From the NCBI GenBank assembly GCA_013298375.1, contig JAAFHM010000091.1, positions 1,361 to 12,736 of the forward strand: 11,376 nucleotides of DNA, read 5' to 3'. Positions 1 to 5,629 of this stretch are shown here, one piece after another. The stretch comes from Ignavibacteria bacterium. Lineage in GTDB: Bacteria; Bacteroidota; Ignavibacteria; Kapaibacteriales; UBA4661. The notes beneath the pieces were generated by a model, which made no database searches, was not told the DNA's origin, and saw only the letters and a program-made list of their open reading frames with translations. The stretch's first letter is position 1. Every line of letters begins with the position of its first letter. The position numbers and the translations under genes are program-made.

Positions 1-2
1 AA

Positions 3-233
3 CACAATGTCGTCAATCCTCAGAACCCGCTCCAAATAAAGGTTTACAGCGAAGTCCTGGAAGGCGCATATTATCTCGTTGTCGAAAACTCTCTCCAAAA
101 AAGAACGCTCGTGGAAACATCCAACAAGCAAGGTTTGACAAGGCTTCACGCGCTCTATGAGCATTTGTCAAAATATCCTGTTCTTATTGAGGAAACATCA
201 AATAAATTCGCCGTAAAAATCCCACTCCTTTGA
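3..233 (+). CDS. LytS-type sensor histidine kinase, C-terminal fragment
   Basis: Only the last 76 codons lie in the window; the gene starts upstream of base 1. The frame opens with HNVVNP, which fits the end of the ATPase N-box (normally N-A-L-K-H) of the HATPase_c domain in LytS/His_kinase families. A short beta strand with VVEN follows, then a Q-G-L-T-R-L segment where the family normally has S-G-x-G-L-x-N, and a final F-A-V-K-I-P-L-L strand typical of these kinases. Such kinases sit in the inner membrane and phosphorylate a LytTR response regulator. Here one follows on the same strand after about 125 bases, which supports the call. The signal sensed cannot be known because the sensor part is missing. 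The glycine-rich loop reads N-K-Q-G-L, a mild departure from consensus. Confidence 0.8.
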   Translation, partial: HNVVNPQNPLQIKVYSEVLEGAYYLVVENSLQKRTLVETSNKQGLTRLHALYEHLSKYPVLIEETSNKFAVKIPLL

Positions 234-358
234 GAAGAGATAGGGGATAAGAGATAAAACTCAAAAACCGCATAAATACTGGCTTTTGAAACAACCCATA
301 ACCTCAAACCTAAAACCCAGAACCTCCAACCATGACTCCCGAAACACTGCTCTACACC
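234..358 (+). other. Leader between kinase and response regulator, AACC-rich
   Basis: This 125-base gap has two low-complexity halves. The first (about 234-260) is purine-rich with repeated GAGATA/GGATAA words. The second (about 293-331) is a run of irregular 5-8 base phrases each ending in AACC or ACCC, on a strand almost free of G. I see no clear promoter or hairpin. An in-frame ATG at 332 would extend the regulator by nine residues, but the receiver domain begins directly after the ATG at 359. Confidence 0.4.
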
Positions 359-1132
359 ATGAAAGCCGTCATTATTGAAGACGAGCCGCTTGTAGCGAAA
401 AACCTCCGCACGTTGTTGAATCAGGTGGATGCGGGTATTGAGGTTTTATGCGTCTTGAACAGCGTTCAAAGCGCCGAAGCGTGGTTTTTGGAGAATCCCG
501 AACCCGACGTGCTGTTTTGCGATATTCAACTTTCCGATGGCGTGAGTTTCGACCTTTTCAAGCGCGTGGAAGTGGCGTGTCCGATTATTTTCACGACGGC
601 ATACGATGAATACGCGCTCCGTGCCTTCAAACTCAACAGCCTTGATTACCTTTTGAAACCGATTGACCGCGAGGAACTGGAAGCCGCTCTTGCGAAATTT
701 CAGCGCTGGCGAGCGCAGAACCTTGTGCCGGATATGCCTACGCAGCTTGCAGGCTTACTCCGTGATATTTTGCCGCAAACACACACAACAAAGCGCTGGA
801 AAGAGCGTTTTTTGGTTCATGGCAAAGGAACAATGCTGCTTATTCCGACGGAAAGTGTTGCGTTATTCCAAAAAGAAGAGGTTATTTTCCTTACAACGCT
901 TGATGGGAAGCGGTATTTGACCGATTATTCCACGATGGAAGAATTGGAAGAAGTCGTTAATCCCGATGAATTTTTTCGTGCCAATCGCCAGACACTCCTG
1001 CATATAAGCGCCGTGCAGGGTTTTCGGAGTGAGTTTACGGGGAAACTGAACGTGTCCATCAAAAACATCCCGGAATTGAGTGTGGATGTGAGCCGCGAGA
1101 AAGCATCAGCATTTAAGCGATGGTTGGGGTGA
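359..1132 (+). CDS. LytTR-family two-component response regulator
   Basis: This 257-residue protein has a receiver domain (about 2-115) and a LytTR DNA-binding domain (about 150-257). The receiver shows the acidic pair E7-D8, the phospho-acceptor D55 in the L-F-C-D-I segment, the conserved threonine near 79-80 before A-Y-D-E-Y-A, and K100 in L-L-K-P-I. The C-terminal part has the LytTR signature: a D-G-K-R-Y-L turn, F-F-R-A-N-R, and V-S-R-E-K near the end followed by F-K-R-W-L. LytTR domains bind DNA through beta strands and usually act as dimers on paired repeats upstream of target genes. I chose the ATG at 359 because it puts the first receiver strand at residue 2, the family norm; the ATG at 332 remains possible. 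The preceding gene is the end of a LytS-type kinase, so the two likely form one signalling pair. Target genes cannot be deduced. Confidence 0.93.
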   Translation: MKAVIIEDEPLVAKNLRTLLNQVDAGIEVLCVLNSVQSAEAWFLENPEPDVLFCDIQLSDGVSFDLFKRVEVACPIIFTTAYDEYALRAFKLNSLDYLLKPIDREELEAALAKFQRWRAQNLVPDMPTQLAGLLRDILPQTHTTKRWKERFLVHGKGTMLLIPTESVALFQKEEVIFLTTLDGKRYLTDYSTMEELEEVVNPDEFFRANRQTLLHISAVQGFRSEFTGKLNVSIKNIPELSVDVSREKASAFKRWLG

Positions 1133-1250
1133 GTGCTGTTGTGCGTTATTCCCGCCGAGGATTCCAGAAAATGCGCGGCAAAATGGCGGCAATTTTGTAG
1201 ATTGCTATTTGTCAATTCCTTGTTGTACCAGCATTGAAGCCATTTTCTCT

Positions 1251-2105
1251 GTGAAAGCCCGCTATATCAATCCCTTTACCGATTTCGGGTTCAAGAAACT
1301 CTTCGGCGAAGAAGCGCATAAAATCTTGCTTATAGATTTTTTGAATGCGATTCTCCCCGCCAAGCATCGTATCCGCGATTTGCAATACTCCAAAAATGAA
1401 GCAAGTGGCGAGACCGTTCTTGACCGCAAGGCAGTGTTCGATATTTCCTGCATCGGCGAGGGCGGAGAACGATTTATTGTCGAAATCCAAAAAGCAAAGC
1501 AGAACTTCTTCAAGGAACGGAGCGTATTTTACAGCACCTTTCCGATACGTGAGCAAGCAGAGAAGGGTGATGCGTGGAATTTCGATTTAGCGGCGGTGTA
1601 TTGTATCGGAATTCTGGATTTTGTGTTTGATGAAGATAAGGATTCAAGCGAGTATTTGCATACTGTCCAGCTAAAGAACCAGCGCAATGCGGTGTTCTAC
1701 GACAAACTCACGTTTGTTTATTTGGAGATGCCGAAATTCACGAAAACCGAAGCGGAATTAACGAATCACACGGATAAATGGTTGTATTTCTTCAAGCATT
1801 TAAGCGGTTTTGAGGATATTCCGGCAGCATTGCAGGAGCAGATATTTACGCAAGCCTTCGAGATAGCGGAAATCGCCCAATTCACACCATCACAAATCGC
1901 TCAATATGAGCATTCTCTCAAATCATACCGCGATATGAACAATGTGATTTCGACGGCGGTGTTGGAAGGTGAAGCCAGAGGCGAAGCCAGAGGAAGGCAA
2001 GAAGAAAAACTCACTATCGCCCGCAATCTCAAAGCTCTCGGACTTCCTTCCGAAGAAATTACCAAAGCCACAGGGCTTTCTCACGATGAAATACAACGTT
2101 TGTAA
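1251..2105 (+). CDS. PD-(D/E)XK nuclease of the Rpn/PDDEXK_2 'transposase' family
   Basis: The protein is about 284 residues if it starts at the GTG at 1251, which gives the family's usual opening (x-A-R-Y-I-N-P-F-T-D-F-G-F-K-K-L-F-G). A TTG at 1209 in the same frame would add 14 residues with no family resemblance. The nuclease core shows D64 in V-F-D-I and the E78-I-Q80 motif (the E-x-Q form of E-x-K), followed by R-S-V-F-Y-S-T and Q-A-E-K-G-D. The C-terminal part carries a doubled four-residue unit (G-E-A-R) and a short helical module (L-K-A-L-G-L-P to the end) common in this family. Databases often call these transposases, but E. coli Rpn proteins are nucleases that promote recombination, and some are reported as anti-phage toxins checked by a C-terminal product from the same gene. 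The SDR gene follows after 26 bases. There are no terminal inverted repeats, so I do not call an insertion sequence. Confidence 0.87.
   Translation: MKARYINPFTDFGFKKLFGEEAHKILLIDFLNAILPAKHRIRDLQYSKNEASGETVLDRKAVFDISCIGEGGERFIVEIQKAKQNFFKERSVFYSTFPIREQAEKGDAWNFDLAAVYCIGILDFVFDEDKDSSEYLHTVQLKNQRNAVFYDKLTFVYLEMPKFTKTEAELTNHTDKWLYFFKHLSGFEDIPAALQEQIFTQAFEIAEIAQFTPSQIAQYEHSLKSYRDMNNVISTAVLEGEARGEARGRQEEKLTIARNLKALGLPSEEITKATGLSHDEIQRL
1935..2105 (+). CDS. Candidate internal RpnS-like C-terminal product (speculative)
   Basis: An in-frame ATG at 1935 (M-N-N-V-I-S) inside the Rpn gene would give a 56-residue protein containing the doubled G-E-A-R unit and the final helical module. In E. coli, Rpn genes have been reported to make a separate short C-terminal protein that blocks the full-length nuclease, with four-residue repeats in its dimerising helix. 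The match of position and repeat type is what I see; separate translation is inference. No Shine-Dalgarno precedes this ATG, but most genes in this window lack one too. Another in-frame ATG at 1728 follows directly on GGAG, with no spacing. Confidence 0.3.
   Translation: MNNVISTAVLEGEARGEARGRQEEKLTIARNLKALGLPSEEITKATGLSHDEIQRL
1971..1994 (+). repeat. 12-base in-frame tandem repeat, two copies
   Basis: Two adjacent 12-base units (1971-1982 and 1983-1994) share GAAGCCAGAGG and differ only at the last base. They are in frame and encode E-A-R-G twice in the Rpn-family protein. Because the unit is a multiple of three, gain or loss of copies would change protein length without a frameshift. Confidence 0.9.
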
Positions 2106-2131
2106 GTATTCTCAACCAAAAATCAAAAACT

Positions 2132-2899
2132 ATGTCCCTTCAGAATCAAACCATCTTTATCACCGGCGCATCAGCAGGCATCGGGCTTGCGTGTGCGGAA
2201 GTTTTTGCCGAAGCCGGCGCACGGCTTATATTGGCGGCTCGGCGTTTAGATCGCCTTACCGAACTTGCTGCATCGCTCAAAGAGCGTTTCGGGACGGAAT
2301 CGCACGTTTTTGCGCTTGATGTGCGCGACCGTAATGCTGTCAAATCAAGTATTGAAGCACTTCCCGCTCATTGGTCGGATATTGATGTTCTCATCAATAA
2401 TGCAGGTTTATCGCGGGGTTTGGAGCCGATTCAGGAAGGCAGCATTGACGATTGGGAAGAAATGATTGATGCCAACGTCAAAGGGCTTCTCTACGTGAGC
2501 CGCGCTGTTCTGCCCGGAATGGTAGCACGGAAGCGGGGTACGGTCATTAACTTGGGTTCGATTGCGGGGCGCGAGGTTTATCCGAAGGGGAATGTGTATT
2601 GTGCCACGAAAAGCGCTGTCCGTGCGCTCTCGCAGGCAATGTACCGTGATACCAACGGCTCGAATATTCGCGTCTGCAACATTGACCCCGGCATGGTAGA
2701 AACCGAATTTTCCGAAGTGCGTTTTCATGGCGACAAAGACCGTGCGAAGACGGTGTATCAAGGTTTAACGCCGCTTTCGGCACGAGATATTGCCGATGTG
2801 ATTCTTTTTTGCTGTACTCGCCCGCCGCATATCACCTTGCACGATATTCAAATTATGCCAACGGCGCAAGCAGCAGCGACGATTGTGCATCGGCAATAA
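2132..2899 (+). CDS. ydfG: YdfG-like NADP-dependent short-chain dehydrogenase
   Basis: This 255-residue classical SDR has every family landmark: the cofactor loop T-G-A-S-A-G-I-G (11-18), A-R-R (36-38) after the second strand, which favours NADP(H), L-D-V-R-D (62-66), N-N-A-G (89-92), N115, and the catalytic S143, Y156 and K160. P-G-M-V-E-T-E-F follows (186-193). Many stretches resemble E. coli YdfG, which oxidises 3-hydroxy acids such as L-allo-threonine and reduces malonic semialdehyde: I-D-D-W-E-E-M-I-D, R-A-V-L-P-G-M-V, E-F-S-E-V-R-F, and the very C-terminal H-R-Q. I infer the same reaction class, but the exact substrate is unproven. It is a soluble cytoplasmic enzyme. The ATG at 2132 lies 26 bases after the Rpn-family stop, so co-transcription is possible. 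There is no Shine-Dalgarno; the leader is A-rich. Confidence 0.92.
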   Translation: MSLQNQTIFITGASAGIGLACAEVFAEAGARLILAARRLDRLTELAASLKERFGTESHVFALDVRDRNAVKSSIEALPAHWSDIDVLINNAGLSRGLEPIQEGSIDDWEEMIDANVKGLLYVSRAVLPGMVARKRGTVINLGSIAGREVYPKGNVYCATKSAVRALSQAMYRDTNGSNIRVCNIDPGMVETEFSEVRFHGDKDRAKTVYQGLTPLSARDIADVILFCCTRPPHITLHDIQIMPTAQAAATIVHRQ

Positions 2900-2969
2900 C
2901 ACAGAAACCGCCAAATAACAATTTGCCAAGGCAATATTTTTATTGAGAATGTTCATGGATCTTGAATTC

Positions 2970-2975
2970 AAGGAG
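2970..2975 (+). promoter_or_regulatory. Shine-Dalgarno sequence AAGGAG
   Basis: AAGGAG ends seven bases before the ATG at 2983. It settles that start over the in-frame TTG at 2962. It is the only strong ribosome-binding site among the complete plus-strand genes here. Confidence 0.75.
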
Positions 2976-2982
2976 CGTGAGT

Positions 2983-3747
2983 ATGCGTGAAATTGTCGGT
3001 ATTATTGTCATTCTTGTACTGGGCAGCGTTGCATGGTTGTTCTTTCATGGAGGCGGCATTGTTGCTATTTCGCCCTTGGATTGGGTGATTGGTCTTTTAA
3101 CGCTGATTTGGCTCATAACGATTGTCACCGTGCCGTGGAATATCTATTTTCAAGCACGAGCAATCATTGCCGAAGCGGAGGAATCGAAAAAACGCTCTAT
3201 CGTCTTGGAGGACGAAAAAATAGCATATACCAAGCGCTGGGCTGACCGCGCTTTGATATTTGCGGTGGTGCTGCACATTGCAACTGCTGTGGGAATGTAT
3301 TGTTTGGCATTGGTGGGGATAAGTTTCATGGGGTATTTTGGTGCTGTATCGGCACTAATCTTGACGTTTGTGCGTCCTATTCTTCGTGCTTACGCTTACG
3401 TGCGTAAGCGCCTTGCTGCAATTCGTGAGGAAATTATCTATCCACGCGAAGACATCATAACGCTGAAAAATCGGCTTGAAGAAGTCATTGCAAGCGTCGA
3501 GCGCCTAGAACAGCGCCTTGACACCGAGCAGGAGGATTCATGGGCTTCTGCTCAGGTACAAGCAATCGAAGAGCAGCGACAGAAACTTGATACGCTTCGC
3601 CATCGCCTTGATGACCTTGCCGAAAGCAACAAACTAGACCACGAAAAAATCACTCGTGATGCACAAAACGCCATGTCGCAAGCAATGGCAGATGCAGCGA
3701 TTGTGAATCATGTCCGAGAAATTGTCCGCTTCTTTAAAGAAGCATAG
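2983..3747 (+). CDS. Membrane protein with four helices and a coiled-coil tail, function unknown
   Basis: This 254-residue protein matches no enzyme I recognise. Four hydrophobic segments are visible at about 4-22, 31-53, 91-111 and 113-133. Between the second and third lies a charged stretch (about 58-88) rich in E, K and R. After the last helix comes a basic patch (R131 to R147), then a P-R-E-D turn and a long helical region (about 155-215) with heptad-like L/I/V spacing, probably a coiled coil, and a final amphipathic helix. The likely layout is an inner-membrane anchor with a large cytoplasmic helical domain. Family-conserved looking features are V-P-W-N-I-Y-F (50-56), F-V-R-P-I-L-R (129-135) and Y-P-R-E-D (153-157). 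The start is the ATG with AAGGAG upstream. A 13-base duplication overlaps its stop codon, and nadD follows 60 bases later. Confidence 0.8.
   Translation: MREIVGIIVILVLGSVAWLFFHGGGIVAISPLDWVIGLLTLIWLITIVTVPWNIYFQARAIIAEAEESKKRSIVLEDEKIAYTKRWADRALIFAVVLHIATAVGMYCLALVGISFMGYFGAVSALILTFVRPILRAYAYVRKRLAAIREEIIYPREDIITLKNRLEEVIASVERLEQRLDTEQEDSWASAQVQAIEEQRQKLDTLRHRLDDLAESNKLDHEKITRDAQNAMSQAMADAAIVNHVREIVRFFKEA
3393..3410. repeat. 18-base palindrome inside a coding region
   Basis: CGCTTACG, a two-base spacer TG, then CGTAAGCG form a perfect 8-base inverted repeat. It is preceded by one more CTTAC (3389-3393), making CTTACG tandem. It lies in codons for the arginine/alanine/tyrosine-rich stretch just after the last membrane helix of the unknown membrane protein. 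Confidence 0.8.
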
Positions 3748-3761
3748 CAAAGAAGCATAGC
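3736..3761 (+). repeat. Perfect 13-base tandem duplication across a stop codon
   Basis: AAAGAAGCATAGC occurs twice back to back (3736-3748 and 3749-3761). The first copy encodes the last residues K-E-A and the TAG stop of the membrane-protein gene. The second copy is noncoding and out of frame with the first. Confidence 0.9.
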
Positions 3762-3807
3762 TGTTGCAAAGAGTTCATCCTTCATCATTTATCCTGCAAA
3801 CGTTTCT

Positions 3808-4428
3808 ATGAAAATCGGTATTATCGGTGGGAGCTATAATCCGCCTCATATCGCACATCTTATCATTGCAGACCGCTTCACCGAGCAGATGGGGTTAGAC
3901 TTTACTTATTTCGTTCCAGCATACCGCTCACCCTTCAAAATTGCCGAAGATTCCTTTGAATCAACAACTTCAGAACAGCGATTAGATATGCTACGCTTGG
4001 CGATTGAATCGAATGAAAAATTTGAGGTTGACACCGTTGAAATTGACCGCGAAGGCGTTTCCTACACGATTGACACGCTGAATTATTTTCGGGATAAATT
4101 TGGTGCCGATGCAGAATTTTTCTTGCTTGTCGGCGGCGACCAAGCAGCCGCTTTCACGAAGTGGAAAGATTGGGAAGAAATTACGCAGCGCGTCCAAATT
4201 TGTATTGCTCGCCGTCCGCATACTATCGCACCTGATGTGGAGCGTGCAATAGCTTTCCATCTTTCGACCGATGAGCGCTCGCCCGTCTGGATAGAAGCGC
4301 CTATTTTGGCGGTTTCCTCGACGGAAGTGCGCTCTCGCATTAGTGCCGGAGAATCTATCCACTATCTTGTGCCGGAAAGTGTGCGTCAGTATATTTATCA
4401 CAATAACCTGTACAAAGCACAAGAATAA
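3808..4428 (+). CDS. nadD: Nicotinate-nucleotide adenylyltransferase
   Basis: This 206-residue cytoplasmic enzyme joins nicotinate mononucleotide and ATP to give deamido-NAD and pyrophosphate, the second-last step of NAD synthesis. The N-terminal nucleotidyltransferase motif G-G-S-Y-N-P-P-H-I-A-H (7-17) supplies the H-x-x-H pair for ATP binding. Other landmarks are V-P-A-Y-R-S-P-F-K (36-44), the substrate loop S-Y-T-I-D-T-L (85-91), L-L-V-G-G-D-Q (106-112) followed by W-K-D-W-E-E-I, and the second ATP motif S-S-T-E-V-R-S-R-I (170-178). Length and motif order match bacterial NadD throughout, with no missing key residue. The ATG at 3808 puts the first beta strand at residue 2. It has no Shine-Dalgarno. 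An 85-residue unknown gene begins 30 bases downstream, suggesting shared transcription. Confidence 0.96.
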   Translation: MKIGIIGGSYNPPHIAHLIIADRFTEQMGLDFTYFVPAYRSPFKIAEDSFESTTSEQRLDMLRLAIESNEKFEVDTVEIDREGVSYTIDTLNYFRDKFGADAEFFLLVGGDQAAAFTKWKDWEEITQRVQICIARRPHTIAPDVERAIAFHLSTDERSPVWIEAPILAVSSTEVRSRISAGESIHYLVPESVRQYIYHNNLYKAQE

Positions 4429-4458
4429 CCATTCTCTTTAACGTATTCACCATTTGCA

Positions 4459-4716
4459 ATGGAAACATCACTCGCTGACATCCATCTTTTTTCCGAAGAA
4501 ACTCTTCGGAAGCAAATTGAAACCGCCGAAACCAAACTCGGCTACAAACTCGTGCAGTTCTATGTGGACGAACACGGTGTCCTCAGCAAAACTGTCACTA
4601 GCACGACTGCTCCATTCTATCTTTCTCCTTCGGGCGGCACACTCCGCGACAGCAATTTTAATTTGGTGACGTACAGCGCCAGATATGATATGTACAAGGG
4701 TTTGGGACGCTTGTAG
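4459..4716 (+). CDS. Small protein of 85 residues, function unknown
   Basis: I do not recognise this protein. It starts 30 bases after nadD with the A-T-rich, SD-less leader typical of this window. The sequence begins with an acidic helical stretch with E/K/Q spacing (about 10-28), then a likely strand region (K-L-V-Q-F-Y-V, 30-36), a D-E-H-G turn, a Thr/Ser-rich segment, and a C-terminal part with several Tyr and a final K-G-L-G-R-L. There is no signal peptide, membrane helix or cysteine, so it is probably cytoplasmic. A second frame over the same bases (4454-4669) is open, but this frame is longer and its composition is more protein-like. It could be specific to this lineage. Confidence that it is a real gene is moderate. 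Confidence 0.6.
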   Translation: METSLADIHLFSEETLRKQIETAETKLGYKLVQFYVDEHGVLSKTVTSTTAPFYLSPSGGTLRDSNFNLVTYSARYDMYKGLGRL

Positions 4717-4789
4717 AAGGTTGATGTGTCAACAGTTAGAGGTAGATTTCGCTGGCAGCAAAATTTTTCTCGTCAAATACAGAATGTTA

Positions 4790-4821
4790 TTTGATTTTTA
4801 CCGAGAAATCTGCTAAGTTTA
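4790..4821 (+). promoter_or_regulatory. Promoter candidate upstream of plsY (Bacteroidota-like or sigma-70-like)
   Basis: TTTG at 4790-4793, 20 bases of spacer, then TAAGTTTA at 4814-4821. This closely fits the Bacteroidota housekeeping pattern (TTTG, about 19-21 bases, TAnnTTTG), missing only the final G. Read as a sigma-70 promoter it is TTGATT, 17 bases, and TAAGTT behind an extended TG. It lies in the 165-base gap before plsY (4717-4881), the longest intergenic stretch in the window, about 60 bases upstream of the start codon. I see nothing else in that gap. Confidence 0.45.
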
Positions 4822-4881
4822 TGACAGTGTAACAGGTTCGTACACGATTTGTCTAGTGTTTCACTTCTTCCGCAAACGACT

Positions 4882-5574
4882 ATGGATCCTATTTTGCGAC
4901 TCGTGATTGTATCCGTGTTGAGTTTTTTCGCCGGATCACTCCCGACGGCAGTTATTATCAGCCGTCGCTTCTTTGGTTTTGACATCCGTGAGCGTGGTAG
5001 CGGCAATATGGGCAGCACCAATGCCTTTCGCGTTTTGGGCGTAAAATGGGGATTAACGGTACAAATTGTTGATATTTTGAAAGGTGTCGCTGCCGTTACT
5101 ATTATTGCCTATCTTTTTCATGGTGAGCAGATTCCTTTTCCTAATTATACGCCGTTCCAAGACATGACGCTGGTGCGCGTGATTTGCGGCATTGCTGCGG
5201 TGATGGGGCATATTTGGTCGCCGTGGGTTGGCTTCAAAGGCGGTAAAGGCATCAATACGGCAGCAGGGATGCTGATTGGCGTTGCTCCGGTGGAAGTTGC
5301 CGTTATTTTTAGCATTTTTCTTATTACCGTTGGTATTTCGGGCTATGTGTCGCTTGGTTCGATTCTCGCAGCCGTAGCACTCCCGACGACAATGGCAGTG
5401 CGCTATAATATTTTCCACGTTAATATTGAAGGTTATCACACCATCGTTTTTATGCTGATTGGGCTGAGTCTGCTCGTCCTTTATGCACATCGTCAAAACA
5501 TTCAACGCCTTGTCGAAGGCAATGAAAATAAATTCGAAAACCTGAGGCTGGCGAATATTCTCAAGAAAAAATAG
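4882..5574 (+). CDS. plsY: Glycerol-3-phosphate acyltransferase PlsY
   Basis: This 230-residue inner-membrane enzyme transfers an acyl group from acyl-phosphate to sn-glycerol-3-phosphate, giving lysophosphatidic acid. Family motifs are all present: F-A-G-S-L-P-T near the first helix, D-I-R-E-R-G-S-G-N-M-G-S-T-N (34-47), G-H-I-W-S-P-W-V-G-F-K-G-G-K-G (109-123, phosphate-binding), and H-R-x-N-I-x-R-L with E212 near the C-terminus. Hydrophobic segments at about 3-27, 59-79, 98-114, 126-150, 153-173 and 187-202 fit the multi-helix fold. I chose the ATG at 4882; an upstream in-frame TTG at 4849 would add 11 residues unlike the family and overlap the promoter region less plausibly. gpsA, which makes its substrate, follows after 55 bases on the same strand. 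Confidence 0.96.
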   Translation: MDPILRLVIVSVLSFFAGSLPTAVIISRRFFGFDIRERGSGNMGSTNAFRVLGVKWGLTVQIVDILKGVAAVTIIAYLFHGEQIPFPNYTPFQDMTLVRVICGIAAVMGHIWSPWVGFKGGKGINTAAGMLIGVAPVEVAVIFSIFLITVGISGYVSLGSILAAVALPTTMAVRYNIFHVNIEGYHTIVFMLIGLSLLVLYAHRQNIQRLVEGNENKFENLRLANILKKK

Positions 5575-5629
5575 CTTTTTTGAGCAGTAATGAAGCCATT
5601 TCCATTCATACAAGACAACGCTTCACACT

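Noticed and set aside
1179..1197. Inverted repeat CAAAAT / ATTTTG between the response regulator and the Rpn gene
   Set aside because: The six-pair stem is mostly A-T and no T-run follows, so there is no real support for a terminator.
1235..1245. Shared 11-mer TGAAGCCATTT here and at 5590-5600, each near a gene start
   Set aside because: Two copies of an 11-mer can arise by chance in a window of this size, and the flanks do not match.
1251..2105. A DNA transposon (insertion sequence) around the 'transposase'-like gene
   Set aside because: No terminal inverted repeats or target duplications were visible on either side, and the family is a nuclease rather than a DDE or serine/tyrosine transposase.
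2923..2934. Palindrome TTGCC-AA-GGCAA after the dehydrogenase gene
   Set aside because: The loop is too short for more than a 4-pair stem. The following TATTTTTATT could suit a terminator but the hairpin is too weak to assert one.
5560..5584. Small A/T hairpin around the plsY stop (CTCAA, then an A-run pairing with TTTTTTGAG)
   Set aside because: The stem is almost all A-T with a bulge and overlaps the stop codon, so it is too weak to call a terminator; plsY and gpsA are probably co-transcribed.
5053..5613. A 186-residue open frame on the minus strand opposite plsY
   Set aside because: It is rich in Asn and His with no motif, and lies over a clear PlsY sequence; it is a shadow frame.
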